64,000 nt of DNA from Macrococcus lamae (GTDB lineage Bacteria; Bacillota; Bacilli; Staphylococcales; Staphylococcaceae), in contig NZ_SCWB01000004.1 of assembly GCF_004359545.1 (NCBI RefSeq), forward strand, positions 55,544-119,543, read 5' to 3'. The notes beneath the pieces were generated by a model, which worked only from the letters and a program-made list of their open reading frames with translations, was not told the DNA's origin and did not search any database. The position numbers were made by a program, and so were the translations under genes. Shown here in pieces: positions 1 through 7,405 of the stretch. The number at the start of each line of letters is the position of its first letter. Position 1 is the stretch's first letter.

Positions 1-740
1 ACTAAAGTTCTAACTAAATGATCCCTTTTTATATCATCTACACTTAAGACAGTTTCATCCAATGGAAATGATATGGGAGCAAGAATTGATTGATCAACCC
101 ACCCGGAATATTTGTGCTGGCTAATTCTAACCATATTCAATGCAGGATATGCTTCCTCTACAATTACTTCATTATTTGTATCAAATGAAAATGAAACAAA
201 TTGACGATTTTGTTTTGGCGATGTATAAACGTCATGTATTGTTTCGAGTAATTGCGATTTTACCTTGGGTATCTTAATATGTCTTAACAAAACCTTTGAT
301 GGAATAAATCCAAGAAAATAAGGTCCGGAATATAATGCTTCCAGGCGAATTTCATTATCAAAAACATAATATTTACTTGTTAAATCATAATTATTGAAAA
401 CGAGTTTAATATCTTCTATTTTAGGTATTAACTCACTAGCTTTTACTTGCTCTAATTTTTCAAAATCGATTATGACGGATTCAAAAGCTTTTCTGTACAT
501 TATTAAGGAATGAGTCGGTTTAAACCAGCCGAGCAATTGACCACCTTGCTCACATAAGACGACATGCTCATTCTGGATAACATTTTGAGTAACAACTTTT
601 ATAATTTTTCTGTTCAGATCATTCAGATTACCTGCCTGCTCTATACAATACTTATCAAAATAATAAGGAGTGTCTTCCGGTTCATTGACATACAAATGAT
701 AACTCATTGCAAGTCGATCAATGTTAAATTCACTAGTCAC
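1..740 (-). CDS. Unrecognised protein, 3' part cut off by window edge
   Basis: An open frame runs without a stop from a GTG at 740 to the left edge (246 codons seen). The start is chosen because AGGTG lies about 6 bases before it. The gene begins 4 bases after the stop of the upstream glycosyltransferase, so it is almost certainly the next gene of that operon. The translation is hydrophilic, with no signal peptide or membrane segment. It contains short stretches of the kind GGQLLGWFK and KYSGWVD, each preceded by about 30 residues of beta-type sequence, which resembles repeated SH3-like or GW-like modules found at the ends of some teichoic acid glycosyltransferases. That resemblance is by eye only. 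I do not recognise the family; its place in a wall-polymer locus suggests a role in polymer synthesis or recognition. Confidence 0.6.
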   Translation of the reverse strand, partial: MTSEFNIDRLAMSYHLYVNEPEDTPYYFDKYCIEQAGNLNDLNRKIIKVVTQNVIQNEHVVLCEQGGQLLGWFKPTHSLIMYRKAFESVIIDFEKLEQVKASELIPKIEDIKLVFNNYDLTSKYYVFDNEIRLEALYSGPYFLGFIPSKVLLRHIKIPKVKSQLLETIHDVYTSPKQNRQFVSFSFDTNNEVIVEEAYPALNMVRISQHKYSGWVDQSILAPISFPLDETVLSVDDIKRDHLVRTL

Positions 741-744
741 ATTT

Positions 745-1932
745 TCACCTCATAAACTTAATAATTTTTTCAATATTGACTTCCCATGAGAACTTTTCTT
801 CAGCAAGCTGTTTTGTGTGAAGTTGATGTAACATCCATAACTTTTTATCATCTTTGAATTTTTTTATCGCTTCAATCATTTCTTCGGACGTTGCTGCTTG
901 TTTAGCAAAACCAACTTGATATGAATTAATAAGCTGTTCAACACTACCACCTAAATTTGTGATTACAGGTACATATGCACAAATAGCATCTATCACTTTT
1001 CCTGGTGTGACATTCAAAAAGACGTCTTCTTCTTTCAATATCGAAAGTGCTAAGTGGTGTCTGCTAATAAATGCCATGCATTCCGTTCTTGTAAGAGTTG
1101 GGTATACATGGACAAATTCAAAGTTATGACTTGATACGAATTCTGACAGTTTTTCAGCATGGACACCATAAGGTATTATATTAAATTGAATCTGTAATTG
1201 ATTAAGCTTTATTGCTATTTCTTTCAATTGATCATAATTTTGTGCCAGGCCTAAATTTCCAGTATATACAACACTGAACAAATCAAAGTGTCGCTGATGG
1301 GCTATTTCATTTTTGGTCATTCCATTGGGTATAAAAAGTATTGGTTTTTCCTTTTGTAATAATGCCTTGATATGAGGAATAAAACTTTCATTATTTACAA
1401 TTATTTTGTCTGCCTTGTTGTACATTTTCTTTTCCATCACTCTTAACAGCGGAATTAAATTGTTAATGTACTCTTTATTCAATGCAACAATACTATCTGG
1501 CCAAAGGTCCCTAATTTCAAGAATAACATCCTTGCTTTGATTAGGTTGTAAAAACATCGTACCCCAAGGAACGAAAATATTAGGGCTGGTCACGTAAATA
1601 TAATCAAATAATCCGTCAGTCTTGCTAACAAAATAATGAATTTTAAACATGAACTCTAGATAATAACTCATGCGCCCTAAAAGACTATTTTTCTGTTTTT
1701 CGCATTTCATATGCAATCTAATAATTTCACTTTCAGAGATAGCATTCAAGAACTCATTATCCCAATATTTTTCATCTTGAAATAACTCTCTAGTTGGATA
1801 TGAAGGATCTGTCGTTAAAATATATACCTGATGGCCTTGTGCTTTTAATTGAAGAAAAAGATTCTTCATTCTATTTGCAGCCGAACCAAGTTCAGGATAG
1901 AAATTCTGACTGATAATTAATATTCTTTTCAT
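745..1932 (-). CDS. Glycosyltransferase family 4 (WbuB-like)
   Basis: This 395-residue protein has the N-terminal glycine/asparagine-rich Rossmann start of GT-B enzymes (SQNFYPELGSAANRM), a long first domain with EIRDLWPDS, a hinge with IPNGM near residue 205, and a C-terminal nucleotide-sugar domain containing GNLG and VIDAICAYVPVI. These are typical of family 4 retaining glycosyltransferases of surface polysaccharide clusters. It would transfer a sugar from a nucleotide donor to a lipid-linked or growing glycan at the inner membrane face; donor and acceptor cannot be read from sequence. AGGAG lies 7 bases before the ATG. It sits 8 bases downstream of a TagG-like permease and just upstream of the partial left-edge gene, so the three form a minus-strand operon. 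Confidence 0.85.
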   Translation of the reverse strand: MKRILIISQNFYPELGSAANRMKNLFLQLKAQGHQVYILTTDPSYPTRELFQDEKYWDNEFLNAISESEIIRLHMKCEKQKNSLLGRMSYYLEFMFKIHYFVSKTDGLFDYIYVTSPNIFVPWGTMFLQPNQSKDVILEIRDLWPDSIVALNKEYINNLIPLLRVMEKKMYNKADKIIVNNESFIPHIKALLQKEKPILFIPNGMTKNEIAHQRHFDLFSVVYTGNLGLAQNYDQLKEIAIKLNQLQIQFNIIPYGVHAEKLSEFVSSHNFEFVHVYPTLTRTECMAFISRHHLALSILKEEDVFLNVTPGKVIDAICAYVPVITNLGGSVEQLINSYQVGFAKQAATSEEMIEAIKKFKDDKKLWMLHQLHTKQLAEEKFSWEVNIEKIIKFMR

Positions 1933-1940
1933 ATAAACTC

Positions 1941-2750
1941 CTATAAGTAATCTACTAATTTACTGCGGAACTTAAAATGAACGTGGCTGCCAATGAATAA
2001 CAGCAGCATGGTCAAACTCCAGAAATATAGATGATCCTGCCAGTTCCCGTAAAATTCAGGCTGATTATGGATAAACGCCGTTCTATAAATACCGATAAGA
2101 TAACTGAATGGATTTAAAGCAGATATTTTGTGCATGAGCGGCGTAGCATTTTCAATTGCCCAAAAGATAGGTGTTATAAAAAAAGCCATACGCATCACAT
2201 TTTGAAGAATGTTTTTAGTATCTCTCACAAGTATGACAAGCGTACTCATAATAAGAGAAATACCAAATATTAAAAAATAACTCGCAATAATAAAATAAAA
2301 AAATTGTAAATAGTGCCACCAGCTGACATAGCCGTTAAGTAAAGAGATAATAAATAGTATGGCTGTTGTAATAAGTAGATTAATTAATGAATTAGTAAAT
2401 GAGATGGACAATAAAGTGCTAGAAGGAAATTTCATCTTAGTCACTAAACTTAATTGACTTAATATTGCATTTGAACCAGCATTGATTGACTGTGATATAA
2501 ACAGCCATGGAAATAAACCACTGATTAAGTGAATGATAAAGGGGACATGAGAAACATCTGAATGTGAACCTTTTAATCCTAGACCAAAGACAACATAATA
2601 GAGTCCGACTTGCAGCATCGGCTGCAGAAAATTCCAGAATACCCCTAGGTAGTGATTTGAGTATTGACTCTTCATATTGTAAATTGCTAATTTGTAAATC
2701 AAGCTAACGTGATTTAACTGCTCTTTAAATAAGCTTATAATTTCTTTCAT
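1941..2750 (-). CDS. ABC-2 type polysaccharide export permease, TagG-like paralogue
   Basis: This 269-residue protein has about six membrane segments and the start typical of TagG/TarG permeases (YKLAIYNMKSQYSNHYLGVFWNFLQPMLQ, residues about 18-47), followed by the conserved VFGLGL and GLFPWLFISQSI regions. It is clearly related to the canonical TagG at 19691-20506 but is a separate, diverged copy. The family moves lipid-linked teichoic acid or polysaccharide across the membrane with a TagH-type ATPase. No ATPase gene lies beside it, and the only TagH in the window is at 21.5 kb, so it may share that ATPase or use one outside the window. AGGAG precedes the ATG by 6 bases. A long hairpin separates it from the dehydrogenase gene upstream. 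Confidence 0.85.
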   Translation of the reverse strand: MKEIISLFKEQLNHVSLIYKLAIYNMKSQYSNHYLGVFWNFLQPMLQVGLYYVVFGLGLKGSHSDVSHVPFIIHLISGLFPWLFISQSINAGSNAILSQLSLVTKMKFPSSTLLSISFTNSLINLLITTAILFIISLLNGYVSWWHYLQFFYFIIASYFLIFGISLIMSTLVILVRDTKNILQNVMRMAFFITPIFWAIENATPLMHKISALNPFSYLIGIYRTAFIHNQPEFYGNWQDHLYFWSLTMLLLFIGSHVHFKFRSKLVDYL

Positions 2751-2770
2751 ATATAACTCCTACAAAATAA

Positions 2771-2864
2771 GAGACTGAGACATCATAGTTTATTCTTCGA
2801 GAAATTCAATACGACTAATTTAGCGTATTATCTGTACGAAGAAATGAACGTTTGTCCCAGCCTC
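2771..2864 (-). repeat. Long imperfect intergenic inverted repeat, likely terminator or attenuator
   Basis: The arms GAGACTGAGACA (2771-2782) and TGTCCCAGCCTC (2853-2864) pair over 12 positions. Read on the minus strand, the two non-Watson-Crick pairs become G-U wobbles. Inner segments also pair (TATTCTTCG with CGAAGAAAT, and AATACG with CGTATT), so the minus-strand RNA can fold into one long hairpin between the dehydrogenase and permease genes. Elements with a CTGGGACA core are, as I recall, frequent between genes in staphylococci. There is no strong T-run, so it may be a partial terminator or an RNA-processing structure. Confidence 0.6.
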
Positions 2865-2874
2865 CCTTTATGAT

Positions 2875-4125
2875 TTATAAAGTATAGAGGTTACCATAAT
2901 TTAAGTAACGCGCACTATTGAACTTTGTTTTGATAACATTTTTTGTATCAAAGATAATCGCATCTTTCATCGGGTTCAGCGCCACTTCATCCAACTGTTT
3001 AAACTCAGAGTGATCGCTTAATACAACGATAAGTGAGCTGTCTTGTAAAGCAGCATTTAAATCACGCTCTATAAAGTCCAACTGGACATGCGGATCATAG
3101 GCAACTACTTCAAAATTTTCATTTTTAAGCATTTGATATATGTCAAAAGCTGGAGACTCTCTAATATCATCAACGTCACCTTTATAAGTTAACCCAAACA
3201 CAGTGACTTTTTTTCCGCCGGTCGATCTTAAGATTTCCTTTGTCTTTGAAACAACATAATGCGGCATCTGATTATTGATTTTACGCGCGACTTGAATGAT
3301 ATCTGAGTTAATCGGATCTTTTGCGATGATGAAATATGGATCGACAGCAAGACAATGTCCACCGACTCCAGGACCTGGCTGATGAATATTCACACGTGGA
3401 TGTTTATTCGCCATATCAATGACATCTAATGCATTAATCTCCAGTGTATTACAGATTTTAGCCAGTTCATTGGCAAGTGCAATATTAACGTCACGGTACG
3501 TGTTCTCCATCAATTTGCTCATCTCAGCCGTTTTAGCATCTGTTTCAATCATTTCACCTTGAACAAAAGTGCCATATACGTTTTTACCCGCTTCAATACA
3601 TTGTTTCGTCACACCACCGATGATCCGGTTATTGAAGACAAGTTCATGCATAATTTGACCCGGCAGTACACGCTCAGGACAATGTACTAAGAAGATATCT
3701 TCACCGATAACAAATCCTTTACTTTCAACCAATGGTTTGACAAAGTCGTCCATCGTCCGAGGTGCAATCGTTGATTCTACGATGATTGTATTGCCCTTTT
3801 CAATTAAAGGTAGAATAGTGTCAACAGCTTTCATCACTAATGAAATATCACATGACTTGAACTGATCAGCCATATTTGGTGTTGGTACTGCTATGATAAA
3901 GCAATCTGCAGGTTCCGGTGTTGTTGTCGATTTGAATTTTCCTGAAGCTAGAACAGCTTCAAATGCTTCTTGCAATCCTGGCTCTTCTATATGTATCCTA
4001 CCGTTATTCAAAGATTCTACAGCCTTCTCGTTGATGTCTACACCGACAACATCTACCCCATGTTTCGCAAACATAATGGAAGTTGGTAGTCCAATGTAAC
4101 CAAGCCCAATTGTTGTTAATTTCAA
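2875..4125 (-). CDS. wecC: UDP-N-acetyl-D-mannosamine dehydrogenase (WecC/CapO type)
   Basis: The 416-residue protein oxidises UDP-ManNAc to UDP-ManNAcA with NAD+ in two steps, giving an acidic sugar donor for capsule-like or teichuronic polymers. It shows the N-terminal NAD-binding motif GLGYIGLPT, the central SKLMENTYRDVNIA helix, the catalytic cysteine in GPGVGGHCLAVDP, and the C-terminal UDP-binding part with GLTYKGDVDDIRESPA. It closely matches recalled S. aureus CapO. Translation probably starts at TTG 4125, preceded by AAGGCGGGA. No 2-epimerase gene to supply UDP-ManNAc is in this window. The IS30 element lies directly upstream and may have separated the gene from its original promoter or neighbours. 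Confidence 0.92.
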   Translation of the reverse strand: MKLTTIGLGYIGLPTSIMFAKHGVDVVGVDINEKAVESLNNGRIHIEEPGLQEAFEAVLASGKFKSTTTPEPADCFIIAVPTPNMADQFKSCDISLVMKAVDTILPLIEKGNTIIVESTIAPRTMDDFVKPLVESKGFVIGEDIFLVHCPERVLPGQIMHELVFNNRIIGGVTKQCIEAGKNVYGTFVQGEMIETDAKTAEMSKLMENTYRDVNIALANELAKICNTLEINALDVIDMANKHPRVNIHQPGPGVGGHCLAVDPYFIIAKDPINSDIIQVARKINNQMPHYVVSKTKEILRSTGGKKVTVFGLTYKGDVDDIRESPAFDIYQMLKNENFEVVAYDPHVQLDFIERDLNAALQDSSLIVVLSDHSEFKQLDEVALNPMKDAIIFDTKNVIKTKFNSARYLNYGNLYTL

Positions 4126-4268
4126 AAAATCCCGCCTTTAAGCAATAATAAGTACTGACTTAAAGAATAAATTAATTTTTTAACTCAATGTTGGAATTTA
4201 CAATATCTTAATACACTTTTACAGATTTTAAATATTTGTGAAATTTATTTGTTTCTAAATTGCAATTA

Positions 4269-5515
4269 CAAGTTAGCCACTCTGACAAATCTAGTTCATA
4301 TAGAATCCTAGGGATTCGTTTAGTATGTTCTCTTTGATTAGTTCCTTCAAAAACACTTCCATCGCCGACTGTCCATTCAGTATCTTACGTGGATATCTAT
4401 TCATCCACTCCTGGATTTTATGGACATTGAAAGTTGTTACAGTTGAAATGGGGATACCCTTAGGAATATGCCGGCGAATAAATCTGTGCTGATTTTCTTT
4501 CGTCCCTCTTTCCCAAGAAGCATAGGGGTGAGTAAAGTAGACCTCAGATAATCCCCTGAGGCATTCAGAAAGATCGCTGAATTCAGGTCCGTTATCTGAT
4601 GTAATGGACTTGAATATCTTAGGGAAAGCATCTTATACATCTCCTGTTTCCTTAATCAGATGACGTAGTGCATTGACTACATGGCAACTTTGTTTACCAT
4701 CAATCTTTAAAATAAGTTCATATCGGCTTTTTCTCTCAACCATGGTGAGGAGAACCTGGTCTTCCCCTGACTTCTGACCGACAACAGTATCTATCTCCCA
4801 ATGTCCGAAGGTCGTGCGTGTATCCACTGCATGAGGTCGCAGCTCAATAGACTGACCCAGTACTTTTTTATTGATGCGAGTAAAGCCTGCCGGCTTCTTA
4901 TTCTTAAGCTTTAATTTCATCAAAAGATTGATATTACGTGTCTTTATCAGTTTTCTGTCAATCCAGTTATAGAGTGTCTTGATGCAGGGTATGAAGCTTT
5001 CTGGAAAAAGCTTAGCTTTCTTAGCCAGCATAATAACGGAAGCCGGAGACATTTCCTGATGTATCATCAGATCATCGGCCCATTCAACAAAGGGATTATC
5101 CGTAATAGGGAGAGGGCGACGCCCTGACTTGATACGATTTTCAAAGTATCTATCCTGAGCAAGATCAGGTGAATAGACGCACTTGTAGTAGGTGTAAGTC
5201 TTATTATTCTGTATCTGCTGGCTCTTTTGCGTGCAGGCCCCACGCTTTATCTCATTATTGACGGTCTGTGGTGCTCTGCCGAGCTTTGCGGCTATTTGTC
5301 TGTTTGAATACCCTTCATTAATCAACGTCTGTATGATGATCCGTTCATCTCTAGAAAGGTGTTTGCCCTTAACGTTTTTCGTGTTACCATTGATATACGT
5401 CATACGAATTCATTCCTTTATTGTCGGTGTGAGAACTACAATATTAACATGAATTCGTCATGGCGTATTTTTTTATAGATAATTAATGTATCTTCCACCT
5501 TAGGTGGCTAACTTG
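4269..5515 (-). mobile_element. IS30-family insertion sequence
   Basis: The element of 1247 bases is bounded by a 12-base inverted repeat: CAAGTTAGCCAC at 4269-4280 and GTGGCTAACTTG at 5504-5515. It holds one transposase gene on the minus strand. The repeat could extend a few bases with mismatches. The flanks (AATTA on the left, ATTGT on the right) do not show an obvious target duplication, so the outer limits are good to a few bases only. It sits between wecC and an LTA-synthase-like gene, both on the minus strand, and so interrupts what was probably a continuous wall-polymer operon. Confidence 0.85.
4291..5403 (-). pseudogene. IS30-family transposase with in-frame stop codon
   Basis: The frame starts at ATG 5403 and would encode 370 residues, but a TAA at 4633-4635 replaces codon 257. 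The reading frame continues unchanged after it to a TAG at 4291, so this is a nonsense change and not a frameshift. The N-terminus holds the IS30 helix-turn-helix (LSRDERIIIQTLINEGYSNR). The DDE catalytic core is complete across the break: D in FGHWEIDTVVG, D in SDNGPEF, and E in GTKENQHRFIRR. The 5' product of 256 residues keeps the DNA-binding part and the first catalytic Asp only, so transposition should be lost unless the stop is read through or is a sequencing error. Confidence 0.88.
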
Positions 5516-5549
5516 ATTGTATAACTTACCTATTTTTTTAAATCAATAA

Positions 5550-7382
5550 TTAATAAATCTTTTGAAAAAAATCATCGCTTATTGTGTTTTTATCAAAATA
5601 ACGATTAAAGGAGATATAGCGATAATCATTAATTAATTTTTGTTCATTTTTGGACAATTTACTATCTGCTATTTTTTTATTGTCCTTATATACACTATCA
5701 CTGGCTATTCGTGTGATTCCTTGACTTAAAATCTCATCCAGCAGTTCATAGTAAGGAGATAATTTATAATCTCCTTCTTTCAATAACGTCGGTACCAACA
5801 TTTCTGGCCCAATTATTGTTTCTTTCTGCTTAAAATGTCTTTTACTGTTATAAATAAAGTAAGGGGTTTTAAAAACATTATCCCCTATCAGCTTTTCTTT
5901 GCCTCTCATAAATGATGGAGCATGATCACCATAAAACACGATATTAGTCGGTACAGATGACTGATTTAGATCAGCAATCAACTTTTCCACTGCTTTATCA
6001 GTATATCTAACCTGCTTAAAATAACCTTCGGCAAAACCAATATAATCAGCAAAATTATCTTTTGGAGGAGCACTCGAGAATAACTTATGATTAATAACCG
6101 GCTTATATGTACTGTTTGAAAGTATATTCTGTTTATAAGGAAGATGATTCTGCATCGATAAAACATTTATCATTGAAAACTGGTTTAGTTTTGTATTTAA
6201 GTAATCAGTAAGATACATATCCGAAATTCGGGGGCTGCCAGGAATCTTAACGTAATTCTTCATTGATTTTGAATCATATAAATGAGAAATATGCATCTTT
6301 TTATATACTTCTTTTCTATTATACAAATCGAATGTATATGGATGGATGACAGCTCTTTTACGGCTATTCACCATTGTTAATATAGATGAAGAAGATTTAC
6401 TCTTACTGAAATACTCTATGTATGGCGATGTTAATTGTGGTGTTTTATGCAAGTCAAGACTCATACTTGTTAAGACTGAAAACTCAACATTAGCTGTTCC
6501 GCCACCGATAAATGGTGATATCATTTTCCCGCCGCTTAAGTTTGCCATTGAATCAATATAAGGTGCTGGTAAATTATTTGGTGTCACAATTTCATCCTGC
6601 CATAGACTCTCACTTAAATATATTATCGTTCGTTCATCAGCTAGGTTATAAAGTCTTTTGCGATTATTCCTTATTGATAACTTTACGTATTGATTTTTAA
6701 TGTCTTTAATTTTATCCCTTGAGTATCCTTTGGGTTCGTCCATAAAGTCTCTAGAAATATTATTCATAAAATAAGGTATAAATCCTATCCTTTTGATTTC
6801 CTTTGTTGGATTAAAAACAAACTTTTTAGGCTTCTCAAGTTCAAAATAGCTATAAGTGACTTTTTCTGAATTCACATAAAAGGGTATGAGGCATAAAACT
6901 GAAAGGGAAAGTATGAGTATTCTGGCAATTTTACTAAATTTAAAATTGTATTTATTTGAAAAATAGTTTTCAAGTTTAAAGACAAATAAAAATACGACAA
7001 TTGCTACACCAATCAAAAAGAAAACTTGTGTCAATGGTGCAATATTAGAAAGTTCTTTGATATTCATCAGTTCCCTGAATTCATAGAAATTGATGACCTC
7101 TCCTCTTTGTACATATTTCAAATGATTGGCATATATAAACAAGTACATACATACATTAACCACTAATAATGTTCCAAAAAAAGTACCTGTAATTGAAAAG
7201 GTAATTAAAAATAATAACACTATGATACTGATGCCTTGAAATGTGTGTGGATTAATTTCATTCGGAGGAATGCCCTCTCCTACATATATTACTTCTGCCA
7301 GTTGATGGACAATATAATAAGCATTTAAAAAAAACAGAGAAATTATAACACTGTATATTATTAACTTAATTATCCTATTCAA
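5550..7382 (-). CDS. LTA synthase-family phosphoglycerol transferase (sulfatase fold)
   Basis: The 610-residue protein has five membrane segments in the first 170 residues and then a large extracellular alkaline-phosphatase/sulfatase domain, the architecture of LtaS. Catalytic features are present: Glu258 in YLSESLW, the nucleophile Thr296 in GGGTANVEF, and Asp-His in FYGDHAPSF. LtaS-family enzymes take glycerol phosphate from phosphatidylglycerol and extend a polyglycerol-phosphate chain outside the membrane. The divergent sequence and its place in a wall-teichoic-acid locus suggest a paralogue that modifies or builds a different polymer rather than the housekeeping LtaS. The start is TTG 7382 with TAGGAG 8 bases before. 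It lies 23 bases after the TagF-like gene in the same operon. Confidence 0.85.
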   Translation of the reverse strand: MNRIIKLIIYSVIISLFFLNAYYIVHQLAEVIYVGEGIPPNEINPHTFQGISIIVLLFLITFSITGTFFGTLLVVNVCMYLFIYANHLKYVQRGEVINFYEFRELMNIKELSNIAPLTQVFFLIGVAIVVFLFVFKLENYFSNKYNFKFSKIARILILSLSVLCLIPFYVNSEKVTYSYFELEKPKKFVFNPTKEIKRIGFIPYFMNNISRDFMDEPKGYSRDKIKDIKNQYVKLSIRNNRKRLYNLADERTIIYLSESLWQDEIVTPNNLPAPYIDSMANLSGGKMISPFIGGGTANVEFSVLTSMSLDLHKTPQLTSPYIEYFSKSKSSSSILTMVNSRKRAVIHPYTFDLYNRKEVYKKMHISHLYDSKSMKNYVKIPGSPRISDMYLTDYLNTKLNQFSMINVLSMQNHLPYKQNILSNSTYKPVINHKLFSSAPPKDNFADYIGFAEGYFKQVRYTDKAVEKLIADLNQSSVPTNIVFYGDHAPSFMRGKEKLIGDNVFKTPYFIYNSKRHFKQKETIIGPEMLVPTLLKEGDYKLSPYYELLDEILSQGITRIASDSVYKDNKKIADSKLSKNEQKLINDYRYISFNRYFDKNTISDDFFQKIY

Positions 7383-7405
7383 TTTTCTGCTCCTATCTTC
7401 CTTAC

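Noticed and set aside
564..755. Plus-strand frame of 63 codons at the left end
   Set aside because: It lies opposite a convincing minus-strand gene that overlaps the window edge and has no ribosome-binding site.
4437..4640. Short minus-strand frame at the 3' end of the IS30 element
   Set aside because: It is in a different frame from the transposase. The true transposase sequence, including SDNGPEF and the catalytic Glu, continues in the original frame after the internal TAA.
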